Assembly (NCBI GenBank): GCA_016780665.1
Contig: JADHLM010000046.1
Span: 1-8,400, forward strand
Length of the DNA: 8,400 bases
Direction of reading: 5' to 3'
DNA from: Hyphomicrobiales bacterium
GTDB lineage: Bacteria > Pseudomonadota > Alphaproteobacteria > Rhizobiales > TMED25
Positions 1 through 6,623 of this stretch are shown one piece after another. A model generated the notes under the pieces. The model had not been told where the DNA came from. It worked only from the letters and a program-made list of their open reading frames with translations, and did no database searches. The position numbers and the translations under genes are program-made. Each line of letters begins with the position of its first letter. The stretch's first letter is position 1.

Positions 1-69
1 GAATAATATTTCAAATAGTAGAAATTATATATAATTATTTGATAGCTTTACGAAGGGTATTGGCAATAA
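1..69. other. Upstream leader of recO, no gene assigned
   Basis: This AT-rich stretch precedes recO. It contains a 14-bp perfect AT-only palindrome at 23-36, which includes a consensus-like TATAAT at 30-35, but no convincing -35 box lies at the right distance. One frame is open from the window edge to a TGA at 78-80, so the tail of an upstream gene overlapping recO is possible, but the roughly 25 residues resemble nothing I recognise. In many alphaproteobacteria the gene before recO is era; the sequence here neither shows nor excludes that. An AAGGG at 53-57 could serve as the recO Shine-Dalgarno, although its 12-nt spacing is long. Confidence 0.3.
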
Positions 70-783
70 ATGAACTTTGAAGATCTTGGAATTGTATTGT
101 CTGTTCGTAAGTATGGAGAGAGAGCTGGTCTAATAGAATTACTAACCAAAGATCATGGTAGATATATTGGTTTGGCTCGTAATTATCAATCTAAAAATAA
201 TCAGCCAATACTCCAGCCAGGGAACGCAATTAGTTTTATATGGAAAGCTCGATTATCAGAACATCTAGGGACAGTAACATTTGAATTGGATACATCCAGA
301 TCATGGAAACTTATAAATAATAGAGTTAGAATGGTGGTACTTCAAACTTTGATTTCACACCTTAGAATGTTACCTGAAAGAGAATCATTTCCTGAAGTAT
401 TTAAAAAAACCAGTTCAATACTAGACTTTACTGGCGATGATAGTAATTTGATAAAAGATCTTATAATTTGGGAATTGTTTATTTTGGAGCAATTAGGTTA
501 TGGTGTGGATATGTCAGAATGCGCTGTCACAAGGTCAGATCAAGATTTGAAGTATATTTCACCTAGGACAGGTAGAGCTGTAACAAAAGAAGTTGGTGAA
601 CCATATAAAAGTAAATTAATTGAAATACCAGACTTTATATTTGGTGGTAATGCTTTAAACGATGTGGAACTTAAAAAAGGACTTTTATTAACAGAATTTT
701 TTCTCAAAAGGGACCTTTATAAACCATTACAATTAAATCTCTCTATGTTTCGTGATAGTTTGTACCAAATGCTGTCAAACTAA
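70..783 (+). CDS. recO: DNA repair protein RecO
   Basis: RecO acts in the RecFOR recombination pathway. It binds DNA and, with RecR, helps load RecA onto SSB-coated single strands at gaps. The 237-residue protein has the family's normal length. The N-terminal OB-fold begins with a typical 'GIVLSVRKYGE' stretch (residues 7-17), followed by a helical domain. The most diagnostic part is 'LGYGVDMSECAVT' (142-154) followed by 'YISPRTGRAV' (162-171). C151 is the only cysteine, so the zinc-finger form seen in some bacteria is absent. The ATG at 70 is the first possible start because an in-frame TAA sits directly before it at 67-69. parC starts 13 bp downstream on the same strand, so the two are probably cotranscribed. 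The family call is firm. Confidence 0.93.
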   Translation: MNFEDLGIVLSVRKYGERAGLIELLTKDHGRYIGLARNYQSKNNQPILQPGNAISFIWKARLSEHLGTVTFELDTSRSWKLINNRVRMVVLQTLISHLRMLPERESFPEVFKKTSSILDFTGDDSNLIKDLIIWELFILEQLGYGVDMSECAVTRSDQDLKYISPRTGRAVTKEVGEPYKSKLIEIPDFIFGGNALNDVELKKGLLLTEFFLKRDLYKPLQLNLSMFRDSLYQMLSN

Positions 784-785
784 AT

Positions 786-799
786 GGAAATAATCTTTG
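786..799 (+). promoter_or_regulatory. Ribosome binding site and TTG start of parC
   Basis: GGAA at 786-789 lies 7 nt before a TTG at 797-799. An in-frame TAA at 791-793 blocks any earlier start. The first in-frame ATG comes at residue 51, inside the conserved topoisomerase core, so it would remove essential sequence. TTG is therefore the only standard start that fits. Confidence 0.7.
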
Positions 800-3034
800 T
801 CATCTGATCAAGAAATTACAATAAAATCAGACTTTGTTGACCTATTAAAAGATAAATATTTATCATATGCTTTATCAACTATAACAGATAGAGCTCTGCC
901 TGATGTTCGCGATGGGCTAAAGCCTGTCCATAGAAGGCTACTTTTTGCTATGTCTGAATTAAAACTTGGTTCTGAAAACTCATTTAAAAAGTGTGCTCGT
1001 GTTGTTGGTGATGTCATCGGTAAATATCATCCACACGGTGAGCAAGCAGTCTATGACTCACTGGTTAAATTAGCTCAAAGCTTCTCTCATAGATATCCAT
1101 TAATTCAGGGGCAGGGAAACTTTGGGAATATCGATGGGGATAATGCAGCAGCTATGAGATATACTGAGTCAAGATTAACGCAGATATCAGAATTAATAAT
1201 GGACCAGGTTCATGATGGTACGACTGAATTTGTAAGAAACTATGATGAAAGTGAGTTTGAGCCAAAAGTATTTCCATCTGCATTCCCTAATCTTTTAGCC
1301 AATGGTTCAAATGGTATCGCAGTTGGAATGGCCACAAGTATTCCCCCGCATAATATAATGGAGCTTTTGGATATGGCAATAAAACTCCAAAGAAATAGGG
1401 AAATTACCGATGATGAGCTGATGTCTAACTTTCATGGTCCTGACTTTCCTACGGGGGGAGTTTTAATATCTTCAAAGAGTGAAATAAATGAAATATATAA
1501 GAAAGGTCGAGGCTCACTTCGACTCAGATGTGTATGGAGTGAAGAAAGATCAAGAAATGGTTATTCGATTAAAATAACACAAATTCCATATGGTGTTCAA
1601 AAATCAAAACTCATTGAAAAGTTAGCTGATCTCGTAATTTCAAAGACTATAAATGAAATCTCTGACATTAGAGATGAATCTGACGAGTCTGTATGTATAA
1701 TTATTAAACCTAAAAACCCCTCTATTGAGGCTCAAAAAATTATGAATAAACTATTTAGACTTTCTGATCTTGAAATAACAATCACTATTAATATGAATGT
1801 TCTTCAAGATGGTGATAATAAAGTGCCCAAAGTACTTGGCATTAAAGAAGTTCTTGCCCAATGGCTTGATCATAGACAAAGTATACTGATAAAAAGTTAT
1901 CAGTATTATCTTGAAAAAGCTGAAAAGAGAATACACACCCTTGAAGGCTACCTAATTGTATTTTTGAATATTGATAGGGTAATTTCAATACTCAGAACGA
2001 GCGATTATCCAAAGAAGGACCTGGTAGCTGAATTTTCCCTGACTGATCAACAGGCGGAATCTATACTAGAGATGAGATTAAGATCACTTCGTAAACTCGA
2101 AGAAATTACAATTCAAAAAGAGTTAAAGTCACTATTACGTGATCGAAAAGAATATATGTTAATATTGGGCACTAAGAGTAGCCAGATATCTAAAATTATA
2201 GAGCAATTAACATCATTGGCTCAATCTTTTAGGGAAGATGCACATCTAACCAAGTTATCATCAAGAGTTACTAGTGTTGAAGATCAGGTTTTGAACCTTG
2301 AGGCATATGCAGAGGATGTTTCCCCAATGACATTTATGATGACAAATAAGGGTTGGTTGATATCAAAAGAAGGGCATGGAATTGAAGATTATAATAGAGA
2401 TGTCAAAGATGGTGATGAGATCTGTTTCATAAAAGAATGCTATTCAAATAGTGATTTGCTTCTCTTTTCAAATAGAGGTAGGGTTTTTACTCTAAATACC
2501 TCTAAACTTCATAACAATAAAGATTTTGAACCAATTAAAAAATATTTTAATCTTGAGACAGATGAAAAGATCATCCAATTATTAATTGATGACAATGATA
2601 AGACAGACTTGATGTTAATATCAAACAAGTGTAAGGGCATGATATCTCCGAAGAACAAAATCAAATCCCAAACCAAGAATGGTAAGGTTGTAATGAATAT
2701 CACCAATACAAACCAAATTCTTAAAATTGTTAAACCAATTAATCATAAATATATCTGTATTCTGAGTGATGCCGTAAGTGTCATTTTGATAGATCAGACT
2801 AATATAAATAGGGTTTCAAAAGGAAGTGGGATAAGTTTCCAAAAAATCAAGGAATCAGAATTGCTTGATGCTATATCAGTGGATATTGAGAATAAGGTTG
2901 CTATAAGATCACTTGTAAATAATAGGATTATAGCTAAATTAGACGATCTTCAAAATTACCTTGGTGAAAGAGGAAGAGTTGGGAAAAAATTAAAATTGAA
3001 TTTAAAAGGTGGTGTATATCTCTCGATAATTTAG
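797..3034 (+). CDS. parC: DNA topoisomerase IV subunit A (ParC)
   Basis: ParC is the DNA-cutting subunit of topoisomerase IV (ParC2ParE2), which decatenates daughter chromosomes. The 745 residues match the family length. Visible landmarks are the 'YALSTITDRALPDVRDGLKP' opening (24-43), 'KYHPHGEQAVYD' (76-87), the catalytic pair R121-Y122 in 'AAMRYTESRL', and the DNA-bending isoleucine I174 in 'NGIAVGMATS'. A helical/coiled-coil arm covers roughly 345-470 and a beta-pinwheel-like C-terminal domain follows from about 485. The C-terminal domain lacks a GyrA box, which argues for ParC rather than GyrA, and it ends with a 'YLGERGRVGK' stretch. The position equivalent to the fluoroquinolone-contact Ser80 of E. 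coli ParC is Gln83. Translation starts at TTG. It is probably cotranscribed with recO; the partner parE is not in the window. Confidence 0.94.
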   Translation: MSSDQEITIKSDFVDLLKDKYLSYALSTITDRALPDVRDGLKPVHRRLLFAMSELKLGSENSFKKCARVVGDVIGKYHPHGEQAVYDSLVKLAQSFSHRYPLIQGQGNFGNIDGDNAAAMRYTESRLTQISELIMDQVHDGTTEFVRNYDESEFEPKVFPSAFPNLLANGSNGIAVGMATSIPPHNIMELLDMAIKLQRNREITDDELMSNFHGPDFPTGGVLISSKSEINEIYKKGRGSLRLRCVWSEERSRNGYSIKITQIPYGVQKSKLIEKLADLVISKTINEISDIRDESDESVCIIIKPKNPSIEAQKIMNKLFRLSDLEITITINMNVLQDGDNKVPKVLGIKEVLAQWLDHRQSILIKSYQYYLEKAEKRIHTLEGYLIVFLNIDRVISILRTSDYPKKDLVAEFSLTDQQAESILEMRLRSLRKLEEITIQKELKSLLRDRKEYMLILGTKSSQISKIIEQLTSLAQSFREDAHLTKLSSRVTSVEDQVLNLEAYAEDVSPMTFMMTNKGWLISKEGHGIEDYNRDVKDGDEICFIKECYSNSDLLLFSNRGRVFTLNTSKLHNNKDFEPIKKYFNLETDEKIIQLLIDDNDKTDLMLISNKCKGMISPKNKIKSQTKNGKVVMNITNTNQILKIVKPINHKYICILSDAVSVILIDQTNINRVSKGSGISFQKIKESELLDAISVDIENKVAIRSLVNNRIIAKLDDLQNYLGERGRVGKKLKLNLKGGVYLSII
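1883..1906. repeat. Perfect 10-bp inverted repeat within parC
   Basis: ATACTGATAA (1883-1892) and TTATCAGTAT (1897-1906) are exact reverse complements separated by AAAG. They lie in the parC region encoding the helical arm. Neither strand has a T-run after the stem, so this is not a standard intrinsic terminator. It may be chance in AT-rich DNA. Confidence 0.6.
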
Positions 3035-3057
3035 TTGGAATAACAATATTACTAAAT
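3029..3057. repeat. Inverted repeat spanning the parC/mscS convergent stop codons
   Basis: ATTTAGT (3029-3035) and ACTAAAT (3051-3057) are exact reverse complements with a 15-nt spacer. The left arm holds the parC TAG (3032-3034) and the right arm holds the mscS TAG on the other strand (3052-3054). The position suits a bidirectional terminator, but the 7-bp stem is mostly A/T and has no clean U-tract, so terminator function is doubtful. Confidence 0.35.
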
Positions 3058-4101
3058 CTCTTTTGAAATGTGAAGAGTTTGAGTAGGGTATGCAAATCCA
3101 ATTTTTTCTTCTTCAAATCTCTTGAATATTTCATAATTTACATTTTGGATAATATCCATATATTCCTTGTAATCATTATCCGGAACAGATACATAGAATA
3201 TTACTTCAAATAATAGAGCCGAGTCTCCAAAGCTTTTGAAATTTGCTCTATCAAAGCGAGCATTCTCTGCCTTAACTATTATCTGTTCTACTAATTTTGG
3301 GATCTTGGTAAGAAGTTCGTAGGGTGTTTGGTAAACAACACCAAGGTGAATTTCAGCTCTTCTTTCTGTCATTCTTCGGTAATTTCTGACTCTGCTTCCC
3401 AATAGATCTGCATTGGAACAAACTAGTTCTTCACCTGATAGAGCCCTTATTCTTGTAGTCTTAATGCCAATTTGTTCAACGGTTCCAGATATGTCGCCGA
3501 CTACTATGTAATCATCAATTTCAAATGGTTTATCAAGCACTATAGCAAGTGATGCAAATAAATCTCCTAGGATATTCTGAGCTGCAAGTGCAATGGCAAT
3601 ACCGCCAATACCAAGCCCGGCAACTAGTGCGGTTATGTCTACTCCAATATTGTCGACACAAAGCAGTAAGGCAATTGACCATATTGCCGATCTTGCGAAA
3701 AACTTAATTAATGAGATTGCGTTTTTTACTGCACTTTTTCTACCAGTTGTTTTTAGTTTGTTATTGCTTGATATTAGGTAGACACTTACACCATCAACTA
3801 TAAAAGCAAGTTGAATAAAGAAAATTAATGACAAAAATATATTTATAGCCCCAATGATTGGGTAATTTTGGAATAAATTTTGTGAAATGAATAAGAATAC
3901 AATAATGAATATAATTACATTATTTAAACGTTCCAAAACAATGTTTAATAGGTCAAATATTTGACTTTTTTCTTGAATATTTGCTGTTATTCTATTTTTC
4001 AACCAGATTAATATTAAATATAGAAGTATTGATAAAAAAATATTTATTCCACTATACAAAATAAAATCTAAGTAGCTGTCTTTTAGTATTCGAAGATCCA
4101 T
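3052..4101 (-). CDS. MscS-family mechanosensitive ion channel
   Basis: This is an inner-membrane small-conductance mechanosensitive channel that would open under membrane tension and release solutes after a drop in osmolarity. The 349-residue protein has about four hydrophobic segments (near 12-34, 60-78, 82-105 and 129-150). They are followed by the Gly/Ala-rich pore helix with 'AGLGIGGIAIALAAQN' (161-176) and 'LGDLFASLAIVLDKPF' (178-193), the family's hallmark. The beta domain follows, with 'DYIVVGDISGTVEQIG' (197-212) and 'RNYRRM' (239-244), and the C-terminus carries the usual 'FAYPTQTLHI' (336-345). The ATG lies one base after the hemB stop (TAG-C-ATG), so it is almost certainly translated in an operon with hemB. 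It has more membrane helices than E. coli MscS (three), and is closer to the longer YbdG/YnaI-like members. The ion preference cannot be judged. Confidence 0.9.
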   Translation of the reverse strand: MDLRILKDSYLDFILYSGINIFLSILLYLILIWLKNRITANIQEKSQIFDLLNIVLERLNNVIIFIIVFLFISQNLFQNYPIIGAINIFLSLIFFIQLAFIVDGVSVYLISSNNKLKTTGRKSAVKNAISLIKFFARSAIWSIALLLCVDNIGVDITALVAGLGIGGIAIALAAQNILGDLFASLAIVLDKPFEIDDYIVVGDISGTVEQIGIKTTRIRALSGEELVCSNADLLGSRVRNYRRMTERRAEIHLGVVYQTPYELLTKIPKLVEQIIVKAENARFDRANFKSFGDSALLFEVIFYVSVPDNDYKEYMDIIQNVNYEIFKRFEEEKIGFAYPTQTLHISKEI

Positions 4102-4102
4102 G

Positions 4103-5107
4103 CTATTTGCCTAATAATTTTTCGGCAACATCTATTGCTGCATAGGTAAGTATACCATCTGCTCCGGATCTTTTAAAGCATAATAAAGATTCCAATATTA
4201 TTTCATTGTAATCAAGCCATCCATTTATTGATGCTGCCTTGATAGCAGCATATTCACCAGATACTTGATAAGCGAATGTTGGAACACCTAACTCTTTCTT
4301 TATTCTGAATATAATATCTAAATAGGGCATTCCAGGTTTGACCATTATCATATCGGCACCTTCATTTATATCAAGCTCTGCCTCTCTTATAGCTTCATTA
4401 CTATTTGCAGAATCCATTTGGTAGGTTGATTTACTTCCAGTTAAACTATTTTTGGATTTTATTGCATCTCTGAATGGACCGTAATAGTTGGAGGCATATT
4501 TTGCTGCGTATGACATTATAATTGTATCTTTGAAATTATTTTCTTCAAGTGCATTCCTTATCATTAGGATTCTTCCATCCATCATATCAGATGGTGCTAT
4601 AATATCAGTGCCTGCTCGGCACTGGTTCAATGCTTGCTTAATAAGTGCTTCAATTGTTTCATCATTAAGGATTTTATTTTCTTTTAATATCCCATCATGC
4701 CCATGCGAGGTATAGGGATCTAGTGCTACATCTGTCATTATACCTATATTAGGCACTTTATTCTTTATTTCGTGAATCGTTCTACATATTAAATTATCAC
4801 TTTTGAGCGCTTCTTCCCCCTCATTTGATTTAAATTTGTTATCTATAACGGGAAATAATGCTAATAATGGTATTTGAAGATCTTCAGCTTTTTTTGCAAC
4901 ATCAATTATTTTATCTATGGAATATCTATTAACACCCGGAAGAGAGTCGATTGGTTCAAGTAAATTATTACCATCACATACAAATAATGGGAGTATTAGA
5001 TCATTTGCAGATAGAATATTTTCGCAAATAAGCCTTCTTGACCAATCTGTCTGTCTGTTTCTTCTCATTCTTACGAGTGGATAACTATTTGTTTTTTTTT
5101 GTATCAT
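4103..5107 (-). CDS. hemB: Delta-aminolevulinic acid dehydratase (porphobilinogen synthase)
   Basis: HemB condenses two 5-aminolevulinate molecules into porphobilinogen, the second committed step towards heme, in the cytoplasm. The 334 residues match the family length. The two active-site lysines are K203 in 'SYAAKYASNYYGPF' and the Schiff-base K257 in 'GADMIMVKPGMPYLDI'. The metal region reads 'DVALDPYTSHGHDG' (126-139), with aspartates where zinc enzymes have cysteines; this is the magnesium-type site common in alphaproteobacteria. The ATG at 5107 is preceded by an in-frame stop at 5117-5119. A weaker alternative is Met14, which would keep the conserved 'RMRRNRQTDWSRR' region almost intact. 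No strong Shine-Dalgarno is visible. Codons 3-6 contain a run of nine A's (5092-5100). mscS follows after one base, and the L,D-transpeptidase gene diverges upstream. Confidence 0.96.
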   Translation of the reverse strand: MIQKKTNSYPLVRMRRNRQTDWSRRLICENILSANDLILPLFVCDGNNLLEPIDSLPGVNRYSIDKIIDVAKKAEDLQIPLLALFPVIDNKFKSNEGEEALKSDNLICRTIHEIKNKVPNIGIMTDVALDPYTSHGHDGILKENKILNDETIEALIKQALNQCRAGTDIIAPSDMMDGRILMIRNALEENNFKDTIIMSYAAKYASNYYGPFRDAIKSKNSLTGSKSTYQMDSANSNEAIREAELDINEGADMIMVKPGMPYLDIIFRIKKELGVPTFAYQVSGEYAAIKAASINGWLDYNEIILESLLCFKRSGADGILTYAAIDVAEKLLGK

Positions 5108-5138
5108 AACAAGAACTTAACACCATAAATATGAATCA

Positions 5139-5166
5139 TATATACTATGAAATAGTTATAATTCAA
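5139..5166 (-). promoter_or_regulatory. Candidate hemB promoter in the divergent region
   Basis: On the minus strand, TTGAAT (5161-5166) and TATATA (5139-5144) are separated by 16 bp and point towards hemB, giving a leader of about 25-30 nt. Each hexamer matches the sigma-70 consensus at four of six positions. For the divergent gene on the plus strand, TATAAT at 5157-5162 is a possible -10 box but has no good -35 partner. The whole gap is only 84 bp, so the two promoters would overlap. Chance matches are common in DNA this AT-rich. Confidence 0.3.
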
Positions 5167-5191
5167 CAGACCAGTAAAATATAGTAAAAAC

Positions 5192-6472
5192 ATGAACGGA
5201 TTTAATAGAAAATATAAAAAATTTAAAACTATACACCTACTGATTTTGCTTTTTTGCTTCATCTCATACCCATTCGGGGTATTGGCAAATCTTTTGGATC
5301 AAGTTGACAAATTCAGAAGCAATGAGTTTTTCTTATTTGAAGATCCATTTTCTGGTTCTGTTGAGGAACAATTTTCTATTGAAGATGATTCGATGTTGAC
5401 GTCAGAAGGGTCAAAAAAAAGTTTTTTAAATTATCAAAATTATTTAGAAGTTGAAGAAGCAATTAGGCTTTATCAAGGTATTCTCGATCAAGGGGGGTGG
5501 CCTGAAATAGATACAATAATAGAACTTCAAATAGGGGATGTTTCCGAAGAAATTATTAAACTAAGAAAAAGGTTATTGATTACAAAAGATATGGATCAGA
5601 ATAGAGGAATTGTTGATGTTTTTGATATTTTTGTTGCTGACGGACTTAAAAACTTTCAAAGTAGGCATGGATTAGAGCCAAGTGGTAAACTAGATAAAAA
5701 TACAATTCACCACCTTAATCAACCAGTCGAATATAAATTAAAGAAATTAGGGACTAATAAAACTCGATTTCTAAATTATCTGTTTGGTCTCGGAGAGAGG
5801 TATGTGTTTGTAAATATACCAGGTGGTGATTTAATTGCTGTAGACAATAGTACTATAGATTATCATACAAAAGTTATAGTAGGAAAAAGTGATAGGGAAA
5901 CTCCAATAATAGACAGTGATATTTTCGAAATAAATTTTTTTCCTTACTGGCACTTACCTGAGAGCATTGTCAAAAAAGATATAATCAAAGCAATGAATAT
6001 TGATCCAAAATACCTGGAAAAAAATAATATTTTTATTTATCAGGATTATTACTATCAAAAAAAAATAAATCCACAATATATAGATTGGACAACAGAAGAG
6101 GCAACTTTATTTAAATTTCGTCAAAATCCTGGGTATACTAATTCTCTTGGTGTGGCAAAAATAAATTTTCCAAATAAGCATGCAGTTTATCTGCATGATA
6201 CTCCCAAAAAATCATTATTTAATGAAGAAATACGTTTCTTTAGTTCGGGTTGTGTTCGTGTTCAAAATATTGATGACTTAATCAATTGGTTACTTTCTGA
6301 TAGTGCTAATTGGAATGAAAGTCTGCTTCATGAAATATTAGATAACTCATTGACAAAAACACTCAGGCTTGACTCAAAGATTCCTATTAAAATTGGCTAT
6401 TTAACGGCATGGGTCGAAAATGGTCAAATTCAATTTAGAGATGACATATACAAAAAAGACGCAACATATTAA
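5192..6472 (+). CDS. Secreted YcbB-like L,D-transpeptidase with peptidoglycan-binding domain
   Basis: This periplasmic enzyme would form 3-3 crosslinks between diaminopimelate residues of peptidoglycan stems using a catalytic cysteine. The N-terminus is a signal peptide: basic residues (R6-K13), a hydrophobic core (about 14-27) and a likely cut after 'VLA' (30-32). An acidic linker follows, then a 'GGWPEI' segment (101-106), a peptidoglycan-binding domain ('LKNFQSRHGLEPSGKLDKNT', 152-171) and the YkuD catalytic domain (about 203-370). The active site is H335 in 'HDTP' and C354 in 'FFSSGCVRV'. An insertion around 255-330 ('FFPYWHLPESIVKKDI' onward) matches the substrate-capping subdomain of E. 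coli YcbB (LdtD). At 426 residues it is shorter than LdtD. The ATG at 5192 has no clear Shine-Dalgarno, but an in-frame TAA at 5159-5161 and the signal peptide leave no better start. It appears to be transcribed alone. Confidence 0.92.
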   Translation: MNGFNRKYKKFKTIHLLILLFCFISYPFGVLANLLDQVDKFRSNEFFLFEDPFSGSVEEQFSIEDDSMLTSEGSKKSFLNYQNYLEVEEAIRLYQGILDQGGWPEIDTIIELQIGDVSEEIIKLRKRLLITKDMDQNRGIVDVFDIFVADGLKNFQSRHGLEPSGKLDKNTIHHLNQPVEYKLKKLGTNKTRFLNYLFGLGERYVFVNIPGGDLIAVDNSTIDYHTKVIVGKSDRETPIIDSDIFEINFFPYWHLPESIVKKDIIKAMNIDPKYLEKNNIFIYQDYYYQKKINPQYIDWTTEEATLFKFRQNPGYTNSLGVAKINFPNKHAVYLHDTPKKSLFNEEIRFFSSGCVRVQNIDDLINWLLSDSANWNESLLHEILDNSLTKTLRLDSKIPIKIGYLTAWVENGQIQFRDDIYKKDATY

Positions 6473-6475
6473 GAA

Positions 6476-6502
6476 AAATAATAGCTTATTCTGCTGTTTT
6501 TT
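6476..6502 (+). terminator. Weak candidate terminator after the L,D-transpeptidase gene
   Basis: Just after the stop codon, an A-rich arm ending in AGC (6476-6485) can pair with GCT followed by G and six T's (6493-6502) around a 7-nt loop. The stem has about eight Watson-Crick pairs, one G-U pair and one mismatch, and its 3' arm is itself the U-tract. The placement is right but the stem is AT-rich and weak. Confidence 0.3.
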
Positions 6503-6520
6503 GTTCAAGAGAAGTCTTCT

Positions 6521-6526
6521 TATAAT
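6521..6526 (+). promoter_or_regulatory. Possible -10 box for hemA-glyA
   Basis: An exact TATAAT lies about 100 bp before hemA in the 151-bp gap, the only place where a promoter for hemA-glyA could lie if it is not read through from the transpeptidase gene. The nearest -35-like element, TTGTTC at 6501-6506, is only 14 bp away, too close for a normal sigma-70 promoter. I saw no clear Irr or Fnr operator in the gap. Confidence 0.22.
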
Positions 6527-6585
6527 TTACAAATATTCTACATCTCTCTAAATAAATTCATACTCATAAATCATTTGTATTTTTA

Positions 6586-6616
6586 TCCTAAAAAGACTAT
6601 CTATTAAATAGTAGGA
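6586..6616 (+). promoter_or_regulatory. Possible Shine-Dalgarno-hiding hairpin before hemA
   Basis: The hemA Shine-Dalgarno AGGA (6613-6616) lies 7 nt before the ATG. It can pair with TCCT at 6586-6589, and the adjacent ACTAT (6596-6600) pairs with ATAGT (6608-6612) around a 7-nt loop. That gives nine pairs interrupted by a six-base bulge (6590-6595). If formed in the mRNA it would hide the ribosome site. No ligand-binding aptamer is recognisable, and the mostly A-U structure is weak, so this is a candidate only. Confidence 0.3.
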
Positions 6617-6623
6617 AATAAGT

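Noticed and set aside
784..807. Short ATG-initiated reading frame between recO and parC
   Set aside because: It reaches a TGA after seven codons and is out of frame with parC. The GGAA it contains is better read as the parC ribosome site.
3593..3781. Open frame of 62 codons on the plus strand opposite the channel gene
   Set aside because: It lies wholly inside the well-supported mscS gene, antisense to the pore-helix codons, and resembles no family. The same applies to the other short open frames opposite parC and hemB.
4231..4251. Inverted repeat ATGCTGC / GCAGCAT with a 7-nt spacer
   Set aside because: It lies inside hemB and follows from the codons of the conserved 'YAAIKAAS' stretch (two Ala-Ala pairs), so the protein explains it.
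4877..4886. GAAGATCTTC palindrome inside hemB
   Set aside because: A 10-bp palindrome in coding sequence with no spacer, repeat copies or regulatory context is not notable.
57..5290. The 12-mer GGGTATTGGCAA occurs before recO (about 55-66) and in the transpeptidase signal-peptide region (about 5276-5288)
   Set aside because: A shared 12-mer is expected by chance about once or twice in a window this size, and the flanks do not match.
6508..6521. GAAG-T-CTTC symmetry in the gap before hemA
   Set aside because: The arms are separated by one base, too short for a hairpin loop, and it does not match an operator I know.
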